A stretch of 64,000 nt of DNA from Rotaria macrura (taxonomy: Eukaryota > Rotifera > Eurotatoria > Philodinida > Philodinidae), in NCBI GenBank assembly GCA_900239685.1, contig OENT01000098.1, positions 1 to 64,000 on the forward strand. Reading direction: 5' to 3'. Numbering within the stretch: position 1 is the stretch's first letter; every line of letters starts with the position of its first letter. The position numbers were made by a program, and so were the translations under genes. Positions 1 to 12,400 of the stretch are shown here, piece by piece. The notes beneath the pieces were generated by a model. That model was not told the DNA's origin, did no database searches, and saw only the letters and a list, made by a program, of their open reading frames with translations.

Positions 1-610
1 GAACGAAAAAAATTAAAACATATATTTTCTTACTCAGTTCGATGAGCTCTATCCAACCGTATATAAAAACCAAGAAAAAAAAATTTGCTTTAATTTTGCA
101 TTGTTTGCACCTTATTTATGATGTTGTTCTGTCATCTACGGAAAATGTTCTCTGCTGAGTATACGTTTGATTAGTCGAAATTCAATTTTTAATCGTTGGC
201 AATCACAGTTATTTTGTGGAGAAATGGCTGAAGGAAAAAAAAGCAATGACAGACACTCAATCATGGAAAAGCTGAAGAAAGTTGTTGTGCAATATTTCGT
301 TGTGTTCAGCATTTTTCTAACTCCTCGTCACTTACATCCCATTTGTAAAAGATCAATATTGTTGACTTGAGAAATATATCCAACAGTAGTTTGTAAATGT
401 ATTCGAAATTTGCTTTCGTTAATATCTGATGACGCAAGAAGTTTACATTTATATGATTTGAACCGAAGACATCATTGAACTATTTCGTAAAATGGTAACC
501 ACTTCTTCGGCCGATGAGAAATTAAGCTCATGTACTTTTTTTTTTGTTCGATGATCGATTGTATGATGAAAGTTTAACACTCTATGCGCAAACTACTGCA
601 AAACTGAACC

Positions 611-641
<31 letters not shown>

Positions 642-846
642 CTTTTTTTTATTCAACACAGGTTACCAATGTCGGTGACATCAAGCGAGTAATGCTAATA
701 CTAAAATTGCGACAAAAATGATTTCATCCTAATCATATTATGAATTACAATATGAAAGAGATAGACAGCTTGATTGTTTGAAGGAAATTTAAAAATATGA
801 CACCATTCATATTTGCATAATAATAAACATGTTTTTCTTTCTGTAG
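1..846. other. 5' flank or intron of DegT-like gene; no exon supported
   Basis: The exon at 847 is preceded by a good acceptor (pyrimidine-rich stretch ending TAG at 844-846), so this stretch should be intron and perhaps upstream exons of the DegT-like gene. I could not find a segment encoding the expected upstream part of the fold with compatible phase. A TA dinucleotide run lies at 611-642. Upstream exons are probably outside the window, or lost. Confidence 0.4.
611..642. repeat. (TA)n microsatellite
   Basis: Alternating TA broken by a single G at 630, read directly. Confidence 0.9.
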
Positions 847-1723
847 TTCTAATCGACCTGCTCTCGACATGTACTGTCCAAAAAGAATGGAAATGAATCA
901 TAATCCATCATGTTATATGGGTCACCCACGTTCCCATGTTGTTTTATACAGTTTTGGTGTTTTAAAATTTTGTACAGCGTTAGGTGGTGGTCTTGCGAAA
1001 ATATCTGATCATAATTTGTATACCAAAATGTTAGCAACATATAATAAAGATCCTATTCAAGACGTCCAGCAATATTTATCAAATGTAAAGAAATATTTTT
1101 ATTTATATTGGTTATTAAATGTTCCACGTGTAATAAAACCGTTGATGTATATTGTACGTTTATTCAATTTAGATCATATGGGTTTCGTTGTTAGCCGTTT
1201 ACGGGCATTTACGAAGATTCCAGATAGAAATGAATTGTTTCTTTCATTACGTCGTCAGCCATGTAGACCATTACTTGCTTTTCTTTACCATCGCTTTCAA
1301 ACATATGATTATAAACATTTAGAATTTCAAAAAGAAAAAGCGAACTATGTTTTAAATAATCTAGAAAAAATTTCGACTATACAATTAGTTGGTACGCAAT
1401 GTACACTGAAAAATTTTTGGCTATTTCCAATAATAGTTTCGAAACCTGATTCGTTTGTTAAAATTTTATCAAAATATCATGTTGACGCATATCGTGGTAC
1501 AACACAATTAAATGTTATTACAAAACAATTAACAAATACTGATAATATACCAATTAGTATAGATGATGGTCATAAATGTCCGAACGCTGAATATTTAATT
1601 GAACATGTTATTTATTTACCTGTTCATTGTTACGTACCAAAACAAGTTTTGTATCGATTAGTCGATATTGTTAATAGAACGGCTAAACAAATCGAACAAT
1701 ATCATTTACGATCAAAATTATAA
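847..1723 (+). CDS. DegT/DnrJ/EryC1/StrS-like PLP-dependent aminotransferase, 3' exon
   Basis: One open exon of 1 nt plus 291 codons and a stop. It begins after an acceptor TAG at 844-846, so the initiator is upstream; the ATG at 869 is internal. Near its start it reads GHPRSHVVLYSFGVLKFCTA followed by LGGG. The family has a serine-phenylalanine-glycine, a PLP-binding lysine two or three residues later, and a glycine run; the candidate lysine codon is 965-967. The rest has the size and mixed alpha/beta look of the C-terminal part of such an enzyme. In bacteria the family transaminates nucleotide sugars; related eukaryotic genes exist with unknown substrate. The N-terminal third of the fold is not visible here. 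Similarity to a mainly bacterial family suggests old horizontal transfer, but the upstream intron shows adaptation to the host. A poly(A) signal AATAAA lies at 1974-1979. Confidence 0.68.
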
Positions 1724-1973
1724 ACTAAAACTTTCCTTCTATTATTCTTCCATAATTTTCTTTTGTAATTTATTCTGGTTATTACTTTTTATGCTTTTCA
1801 ATTTCTCTTCAATAGTGCTGCAATGATCATTAATAGGGTGCCATAGAAAAAAAAATTAGTTGGGTGCCGACTGTGATAGAATACCTATAAATATGATACA
1901 TTTTTATTGTAAAAATTTCGACCTATTTCCTTTGTACATAATCTTTTGTGAGAAATTGTTACTAATAAAGAGA

Positions 1974-1979
1974 ATATAA
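1974..1979 (+). terminator. poly(A) signal of DegT-like gene
   Basis: AATAAA about 250 nt after the stop codon of the DegT-like exon, on the same strand. Confidence 0.5.
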
Positions 1980-4900
1980 TTTAATGTGTATCAATATCAA
2001 ATATCGATCTTGTTATTGTAGCATAATTTCTTTTATAATTCAGTTTATTTCCACATTTCAAAAACGACTATCTCTTAAACTAAAGTTAATGCATCGAAAT
2101 TGTGTACAATTGAGAGTATAGATTTATGCCTTTGAAATTTTTCATTTAATTGAAATCGTAAATCTTGCGAAAAATATGTTTGTAGATGTTAGAAAACAGA
2201 AAATAAAGTTTACTCTACGTTTCATTCATATTTACGACGAATTAATTATTGATATATAATTGTCGATGTAGCTACGTTCTCAATCCGTTTCTATTTTGAG
2301 TGTTAAAAAGAGTGATTTTAGTCAGTGTAGATATTTATTGGTCCGTCAGTTGTGCAAACGTACATGAATCAAAGACCTCGTTTGATGCATCTTTAAAGAA
2401 AAATTCAATCGGAGCACAAGAATAGTTTATTTATTTTAGTAATATGTCAAATTTTCTTTCCAGTAGTGTGCGAACTTGAGTATATGTTTCAGTCGATATT
2501 ATAAAATATGCGTCATTCTAAGTAATATGCATGAACGGTTCACTTGTCCTTAATTGCTTTTCTTTTCATGTTTCTTGTTTGATCGTGAATATTTACGTAT
2601 GCTCGACAATCGTCAAGTACGAAAAAGCTTATTTCATGTTTGGCGTAGTTAAGAATCCATTTTAAGTGAATTACTTGTGCTCTTTTAAACTTGAATCTTT
2701 TTTTTTCGTCTTATTTTCTATTCTCTGCTCAATCGATATGATTCAAAGAAATATTTTTTCGTTACCTGATTCTGAGCGAATTCTGCAAGGGGAACAAAGT
2801 GAGAATGGATACTTCACTTCTTTATTGAGTGTGAGAGTTACTTAAAAAGAAGTTGCCGACTATGATCAGAAACATTGATAGAAATGGATGAAAAACTTAA
2901 CTCCATGCGATCTATCATGCGCTTACACTTATGTTTCAAAGTTTTTCCTGTAAGCCTAGATAACTTGGTCAAGAAGTACATATGTGCTTGTAATAATCAA
3001 CGATCAGTATTTGTAGTCTCGCCTGTTTGTTATGTAATTACACAAGATGCTTGTGTCGTACGTTCATGACATTCTAATAATTATGAGTTCCTGTACTTGT
3101 TCGTTGATATTGTGTGTTACTGAAAGTAGTATCAAGGAAATTCTTTTTTTTTCCTGAAAATTCATATTGTTCTTCGTTCGCTGTGGTTTTGTGGATTTGA
3201 AGGACTAAAAAATCAACTATTGTAATTAATGATGTGAAGTTGGCCGTATTGATTGAAAATTGAACTTTAAAAGCCCTATGATTCATTTGTCTAGTTTCAG
3301 TCACAATATTCATTCACAATGAGATCATCGAGTTTGTTCAAACCAATTATTTCATAATAGAATTCCATGGTTCTTCGACTTTTACATAGAAATACAGTGC
3401 ATATCGATTCTCATTTTCATCACCAGGAAACCACCCATCGTTTGAAAGCATACTATTCCCAACAATAAAATATGTTAGTAATAAGCATTTCCTCGAGAGT
3501 TTTGTAACTATAGTAAGATCAACGTAGAAATCGTCGAATTCCTTTATTGTACGTAATATGACGATCGGTTTATTTTTCGTTAAACACATTGATTAATTCA
3601 TACTATTAGTTTCGTGGATTCATTGAAATGTAGTTAACAGTTATTTTCATTGCCTTCCTAACACGCTCGTTCCAAAGAAATGCACGATGAATAGAAAATT
3701 TTCAACAATTTCCACATGCACTGCTCTAAACTTGAAATCATTTTCCGATGCAAATAAGTTTCTTTATGTCATCCAAGTATTTATTTAAAATTTCTTCTTG
3801 TTTCAATTCTTAGAAGTGAAGTTGAGAAATCGTTAAAAGCTTTTCTACTCGTTTATTATTGCGCAACACCGAGAATCGCTCTTCTATTACTTATGAGTTG
3901 GTTTCCAATATATTCACTTGAAATTGTCGAATCTGCATATCTCTCTACACGTGTAGATCAGCATTTTGAACCTCTCACGAGATACACTAACGCCCTAGTT
4001 GTCTACTGAGAGCTTCGTCGCTCGTACCTAAATTTCGTTTGTACAATCGAAAAAATTTTGGTTCTATTTGAAAATATCGGTCGAATGGCTAATATGTTAG
4101 CTTCGGTTCGTACGTATGATCAAAGTCATCGTAGGATTTACCTTGTCTGATGACTCGCTGTTGTGTAAACCCAAGAAGATTGCCCTGACTCAAAGATACC
4201 AATCATAGGTCTAAAACTGCATCATGATCAACTGATATCCGACGGATTTCAAAACTTGTTGATACGAGCATACAGCTTTCATAGACATACATAAATATGG
4301 TTCTGATACTGAACGTTTCTAGTATTTCTTTCAAGCGCGTAATTGACTCTGACAGATTTTTACTGTCATTCTTAGGAATTTCTTTAGGTTGTCCAAATAT
4401 CCATAATCAATCGAAAAGATTTTTGGAAAACATTGAAATTTTACGTGCTGAACTTGACATAACCATTGCTCTTTAAAACAAAAAAATTTTTTTCTGTCAC
4501 ATCACTAATCATCTAATATGATTGATTAGTTTTCTGAAATGTCTGCGTGTCCGCCAAGTGTCCTAATTCTTGGTCCAAAGGTTTTCTCTGATATCATATA
4601 TAAAAGATCATTTCTCGTAAGTGTTCTTGTGATTTTTTCGTGTATGGTACAGCAATAATTCAGTCAGTTTTGATTCTAAAATCACAGTTTCATGAGTAAG
4701 CTGACGTTTCTTGTGGATATATTATTGGCCTATGACCTATCTCTCAAAAGATTTCTGCCATTTCTACAGTAGCTGCTGCTGTAGATTGAAAATGATTGCA
4801 TTAAACAGAAGTCACGGATAGATGTTTTGAGATCCTCTTTTGTTCTGCTCTCGTAGTTTATTATTCCTACTGTAGTTACAGAAGCGCATCAAAGATTGAT

Positions 4901-7900
4901 TGGAATTTTCCTGTGACGACTTCACATGCAACGGACCATTTTCGAACTTTTTCAATCAACTTGATATACGAATCTTTGAGAAGGAGATTTTCAAAATCTT
5001 TGATATTATCTGTCACTCGAAAGTGTTCCGCAAGACTGAATTACATTTATGTAACATAAGACACTGTTAGCTTACAATAAAGCATCAAGATGACTTGAAT
5101 TGGGCCCTTTATTTCAATGACTGATTATGCGTTTGTGCATCAGAGAACATGTATTCAAGGAGAAATCGATGAGCGACCAAGATATTTTTGAATTCTATAC
5201 GATGCACCGTTCAATCATTTCTATACGAGTCAAAATTTGTTGCTTGATATTTCACGACTTCCTGTATTATTTGAGTTTTTTCATTGACAACGAGTTCAAT
5301 AGTTGTTTAATTGGAAGATTCATGTCGTGTTGTCATACATGCAAATAACGTCTATGTTTCTTTTAACGCAACCGTCAACGAATTGCATATTGACAAAACC
5401 ATTCAATGTGCATGGCAGCAAGCATGTCTGTGACTGATTGTGTGTCATTAATGGTTTTTTACTACATAGTAAGAAGTTGACGAACGACTAAGCAACTTGT
5501 GCATCTGCCCTGGAGCAGCAAGTTATGACTAAAACGTAATCAATATCATCTTTGATAATGGCAAATCATTACTCGTACTTGTCTTTCCTCCTATGGTCTG
5601 ATATAAAGTTTCATAGATTAAGATGATAGATCTTTAGTGTTGCAAATCATTGATAATGCCGAGGGTTGGAGTTCTCATTGTCCTACATTGATCATCGAAG
5701 CAAGCTTTTTCATGTCCATACGCTGCCAGGTCTTTCTATGAAGCAAAAGCATTACTTAACTGCTATTTGATTTGTCATTTACAAAAACAGAAAAATTGAT
5801 TCTTGATTTTATTTTCTTCGTTGTCATTGTTTTACTAAATCCTCATTTATGTTATATTGTTTTTTGGTTCGATGTCCCATAAAAAACTGATGTTGATGAA
5901 TAAGGTATAAAAATCTGAGACATCTTTAAATGACAACAAAAGAGAAATGTTACCGAGCACTAATATACACTGTTCAATGCATTGACTTCCGTCAACTCAT
6001 TCCAGTGAACACAAACATGGTTATCAACGCCGGAGTTGCCTTGATGATCTCCAATGGTAGCAACATTTTCCAATTATAATATCGATCACGTTCGGAAAGA
6101 TTTCTTTTTGCCGATCACATCGTCCTACAAACTTACTTACCATACTCAAGTTACAAGAATTGAGAAAGTGTTCCCAATTGATTTCATATTCTATGCTTAA
6201 TCTCAAACATGTAACGCACAAATTTCATCGCAGGTGTATTTATCATGACCTTTCACTTCCTTCGACATGTTCTAAATTCCATGCAGCTATATGCTACGTT
6301 TATCCGCTTTGTCTCCTGGCTCTTTTTGTATTGGAGAATTTCGCTTGATTGTGCTCTCAATTCCCATGAACTGCATATGACAAAAGTAATACATTGACCG
6401 GCATCGTGGGCGGTGAGTAATGACAAACAAAACGCCGCACTTATTAGAGTTGTATGCCATTTATTGCAAATAAATACCTTAGAGATCATTATTCGATGTG
6501 TATGTACTATTGAATAGTTAGCGTCATTGAAAAATGAATTATGAATAGAAATGAAATGTATCATTGCATTGCTTTTCAGTGATTTGAGCGTTGAAAATTG
6601 ATTGAAGATGAATTTTTTTTCTAAAAAACATATACACAAGTTCTATCTGATTTCAAGATGAAACAAAAGTAGCTGTTGCTGTCAAAAACATGGCATGATA
6701 TTTCTATGCGGCAATGAAAAATTTACAAGTATTAAGTATAGAATTTGTCTTTTTAATGGAAATAGAAGGGTTTAGATGGATTTGACATGTAATATTATCT
6801 GTCAATGAGGAAAAGAAATCAACTAAGTATTTTTTTCGCCATATAATCATGAAAACAATCTTCCAACTTACTGATGATATTCTATCAACAATGAAAGCAT
6901 TGAAAAAGATGGATGATAATACAATCGCGACTAGCTCTTTTATTTTACTTTCAAAAGAACTTCTAATGAAAAATCTTTGAAACCGACAAAAATTGAGATT
7001 GAAAAAGAGTTGATTTTGCCAGAACTCAAACACCTTATTTCGCAATTTACTTTCGTATGTCAAATATTTCAAATGACTTTTTTATTTGTATTTATCCTAG
7101 TCTACTCAACATATACCATAGATATTATTCTGAATTATACTTACGAATCATTTCATCAAACTAATCCGATGGTTTTATAGAAAATATTGATTTACGAACA
7201 ATGAATTTCATTTAGAAATTTCATAATCATTCCTTTGAAACATCAATCTGTATGTTACAAAGGGAAAAGATGAATTAGATGGAAAATCAATTCTGATTGA
7301 AAATTTACTAATCCTAACAAATAGCTACGACAATTGTTGCTTTTATCATGTAAGTCTCAATATTAAATCGCGATCAAGTTTCTCTTTCTGTTTTCACTGT
7401 TTCAACTGAACGTATGCATGTTGAATATAAAATTTGCTGAAAATGTTTAAACTCATGAAAATATTTTAAATCAATATTATTTCGCAACAGTCACTCGTGT
7501 AACCTAATCATAGGTGTGACGAAAGGTTTTTGTTATATGCAGCCATTTCGTCGATAATATGGCGTTATTACTTTGAAAATACTTGGCAAGGCCCAACCAA
7601 CTGTTCTCATGATGTAGAACTCAACTGATAAATAAAATTAGTTGAACAAGGCCAACGAGTAATTTGGATAGTAGAATCATTTGAAAAAACACACTGGAAT
7701 TCATAGTATGACACTTTCAAAATTTGATGGAAATCAAAGTAGACGGTGTGTTACTGTCTTAGTAAACAGCTGAAACACGCACGTAATCAATGGTAATGTA
7801 GTTCAATAAGTACTTCGTTCTAAATTATCATACTTATGTGTTCCGATACCGATGGAACTGTTGTGAAAAAATTGCTCGCAGCAGAGATTTTAATGAGTTC

Positions 7901-9366
7901 TATTTTAATTTATGTGCTAAAGACTTTAGCTCATCTAATGACATGAACAACAGTCTTTTACTGATTCCAAATCGTCTTAAAACGAAGAGAAGACATCGAG
8001 AAAATTATTTCTATTTGCGATCGTAAGACGGAATTTCACATAATTGGTTTTTTAAATTGCACGCAGAATATATTCCAAACTCCGATAGTACAAAAAAGAA
8101 CAAATGATAATTGTTGTCACTGTCATTTATTCTTTGTTGGTGAAGTGTTGAGATCTGAATTAGCTATTAATCTTGCTTGTTTTGGGGTATCTCAAAGAAA
8201 TAAAGTTTTCTTATCTCTATTGTCATTCGATGGAGCGAACTAAGAATGTTTCGAAATTTTTATTGAAGTTTAGCAACTAAGTACTAAGTCACAACACTGG
8301 AACAACAATCATCGAACTCTTCACATTTGAAACTATCACTATCGACAAGCATGGTACATATGAAAGTTAACGATTTGATAAATATCGTGTTTCTATTAAA
8401 AGAACCGAACTTTCATAATGTTTCCCGAAACACTGATTTTTGCAGATGATTCATATTTTTTTATTTAGTACGGAATTCTTCCGACATCCAGACAATCTTT
8501 TTTCATAAAATCAAGTCGATCTTCTCCCGATATAAACTACAACGATAGTTGACAAGTATAAATAAAATGCAGAAGGAGAACATCAGCAAAAGATATCCTA
8601 TGGTAATATTCTATGATCTAACTTTTAGCAATCGTTCTTGTGAAAATCAACCACAGTCAATTGAATGAATAGTCTATAACGTTGAACACACTTGCAAACA
8701 AGATTTTTTTTAACCGAGAAACACAAGCTTACGATGCCATTCAAAGATGTATTTCAGATGCTACTTCTTTCTTCTGCAATGATGAAAAAGAAAATATCTG
8801 ATTCGTCCTTAGGTTGGATTTTGTTATATTAGCAACAACGAATCATAGTAATAAAAACTGATTTATGAATAGATGAGAAAAAGAATCGATATACTATCGA
8901 AATAATAGGACACATAAGTAGAATATTCTATGTAGCAAATAAGTGCGTAGTAAATTCAGAAGATCTCTTAGTTGTTTCACATTATGAAAACAAAATATGG
9001 TTTAATACAACAGTTAGAATTTTGCCTAGGAAATGATCATCAAAATCCAATAGCAGTTCTATGAATATTTCAAATGAAAATTAATACTAGCTATACAACG
9101 ATGAATAATTTCAAGAGTTTGATTTCACAATAGTTTGAATGTTCATACGTACAAATATGTCAAATATAGATAAATATTTCAATTATTCATTGTTGTCATC
9201 AATATGTGTATGTGCAACATTTAAAGATTTGTTCGTTAACAAGATCTGTGAAAAAAGCATAAATTATGTTCATCTATTCCCTACTGATAATATCAAATCA
9301 AGAGAATCTTTTTCATTCAATGTGTGTTTGTTGAAATAGAAAACAAAATTTTAAAATATCATTGTG

Positions 9367-9372
9367 TTTATT
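9367..9372 (-). terminator. poly(A) signal of acetoacetyl-CoA synthetase
   Basis: The plus strand reads TTTATT, i.e. AATAAA on the minus strand, about 90 nt beyond the stop codon at 9464-9466. Confidence 0.55.
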
Positions 9373-9463
9373 TTTCAATCTAAGTAAATGACAAAAAAAT
9401 GCGAGCTATTACCATCACAACAAGTAAAACAGAAATAACAGACGATGAGATTAATATTTTGTA

Positions 9464-12400
9464 TTACCATTTATTTAGCTCAGGTACATTACGATAATGA
9501 TCGAGACAATCTGGGTTGACCAATGAACCTGTTGCATGAATTTGCTTACCCTCAATTATACGACGAACAGGTACTTCAACTTTTTTCATATTAATTGTAT
9601 ACTAAAATACAAGCACGGATATAAAATTTAGTATCATCAGTTGTCTTTACAGTACGTTTATCAATGGATATTTCTATTGTTTAAAATTACTGAAAATTAG
9701 GAAGAACAAAAGTTATTTTAAGATCTAGTGCTATTTTCATTTCATATATGATTTAGTTCAGTAATGTATGAGAACAAAAAGAGTAATTCTTCTTTGTATA
9801 ATGACACAAAAATCATGCAGAAGGCATACTTGTCGGCTTGAGAATTTTATTTTCGAAACAATGTTACATAAGGTTCAACACCTGTGTAATCATTTTGATA
9901 AAGTAACGCTGACATACGAAATAAGGTTGCTTGACGTGTCATACGCCTACCGCATTGTGAATTATGCTTTAGAACAAGTATCCTTCTGTCATATTTTGCA
10001 TCCAATTAAACATGAGATTTAATTTCTCCTATTTTCTAAATTGAAAAGAGATTTACAGACGTTTAGTTCACTTTAAAAAATGACAAACAAAGTGTTGCTA
10101 AAATAGCTATATTCTTGTATTAATATTTAATCTGATGGAACAAAATCCAAGTCATGCAATTTTACTTAACGATCATTCTCAAGTGCTTATCCACATAGCG
10201 TGACAAACGCATATCTTGGTAGTTAATCATATCAAAAGATAGTTAAATAACAAAGGCTCAATATTCCAGGCTAACATACAGACATTCAATCTAAGTTTTT
10301 TATCGGTTTTCTAAAGCAAAGCTTGGTGAAGTCATGCACTACTCAAGAGGAAAGCAATAGTTTATTCAAATTCTTTATTAAACAAATTCAATAGAGTAAA
10401 ATGAATGACAGTGACTAATAGTAAATCAAAGTATCAGTATAACGTGGAAATAATCGTATTCTTTTTCATTTGATTCTCTTAACTAAATGCACTCAGACGA
10501 AAATGATCTATCGGTTTTTATTTCTAAAATTGATCGAAAAAATTGACCTTACTGGAATATCTGGTATTTGTAAAATCACTTCAGGAACATGTCGTGCTGA
10601 TAATTGTTGTCGTATTGCTGCTTTTATTCGATCAACAAGGGATTTTTCTAAATGATCTACATTTGCTGGAAGCTAAAATATGAAATGAACAAAAAATCAA
10701 ATCCTAGAACAATGAATATTGTATGTTGAAAATGGTACATTTCTGTTCCTGACATGACTTGATTAAATGACTTACTTATATCAAGTCGAGTCCCTATCTT
10801 TTTGTCGTCAAAAACTTTGTTTTCTTTTTTCATCACTTGATTCATCGCCTGTTCATGACTTCGAGCAGAATGCATACAAGAAAAGGCTTAATGTCAGTAT
10901 AAAATGCTGATATATTTCATTATTCTTATTACAATAGTCGTTCTTATCACGAACTTAAATAAGTACTGAAATCTTCGATATAAACATATAACGTTTTCCA
11001 TATCAATATACAATTCCATGACTATGGCTAATGTCCTGAAACGGTAGGCATACAGTGTCTTGTTGAATTTCATGAAAAATTCTATTTTAATAATAAGAAA
11101 AGCAAAAGCTTATATTCATGTAAACATGTAATTTGTTTCTATTCGAGTATGTACGCGAATAGACAGGCACTTACAAAGTCATTAATATAATGATTTTTTT
11201 TTCTTTTATAACTAGATAGTATAAACAGAAATAAATATGTTCATGTGAGAAAATATTTTCTTAAGATTCATAGTTGTTAATAGAAACACATTCTGCTAAT
11301 ATTGTTTCTAAGTAAAAATATATGATACTAGAATGTCATTTGAGAAGTCATTCATTGCATGAAGACTTAGACATATAAGAATGTTTTAGTGTTAAATGTC
11401 TACTGCTGTTCAAAGATAACTTAATAGATAGTTTATGTACGCTGGAGAATGACTGCAAAACTACTACTATGTATCTTAAAATTGAATTAGTTTCAATCTC
11501 TGATATTAAAGCATCTTCTGTCATTTTCATGGTTGTATTAGGGATGTCTTTTGAAAAGGAAAGGATTAGATTTTCTAAATGTGTCGAGAAGAACTGAATC
11601 TCACGTCAGAATTACTATTTCTTACAGCGACAAACAAATAATTAAACATTTTTTAAATCTTTTTTCGTGACAAAATTCTCGTACACACGTAACTCTATCG
11701 AGCATCTTATGTCAATCAAATAGAAAATGGAAATTCATGATCGTCTTATTGGTTTTGAATATCTTTAAGCTCATCTATAGTTGACAATATCTGACAGATG
11801 GTACTTGAAAACTAGGATACTTATTCTATCTTTCTCAAACAGTGTTATGAAATTTCTCTGAAAAAAAGAAATTATTCTTAAAAGACAAGAGAAAAGAATA
11901 GTACATCTTTGATCGAAATAAAAACCCGCAGAATCTCCTCATTTTATTAGAGTATGATTATATGAAGAGACACAAATAGTTAGTATACATAAAAATATCT
12001 TGTACAAATTTTCTTTTCATTTCATTTTACTCGAAAGTTATTCAATAGAAAAAACGACATGCATTTTTTCTTCACCATCAAATTGAAATCATCCTCGATT
12101 TCATAATACGTTTTTACTATCCGTTGAAAGAGTGCTATAGTGTAAATTATCGAACAATCTTGGTTTGTTTCCTTCTTTCAATACGATTTATTTACCATAT
12201 ACCTTGCAACATAGATTTTTGACTTGTATGAATGATTTTGTTTTTGTATGTATTCAGTTATTTTTTGCGTAGACAGTTAGAATAACTTAAGTAAAACTCA
12301 GGCTACACTGCAAAAAGAATAAATACCCTATCGAAACACTATTGGTATCGAACGTTCTAAGAAACCTACAAGAGTTTTGATTTTTGAAACGAATTATAAA

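Larger units (their letters stand above)
1724..9463. other. Gene-poor stretch of about 7.7 kb
   Basis: Between the convergent DegT-like (+) and acetoacetyl-CoA synthetase (-) genes. No open frame here shows a known motif, codon bias like the neighbouring exons, or convincing splice partners. A faint coding-like signature is present on the minus strand around 4090-4440 (see findings). No tandem array or terminal inverted repeat was seen. Confidence 0.6.

Noticed and set aside
6253-7072. Two minus-strand frames of 128 and 122 codons in the gene-poor stretch
   Set aside because: No recognisable domain, no clear splice sites; F/I/S/N-rich composition as expected for chance frames in AT-rich DNA.
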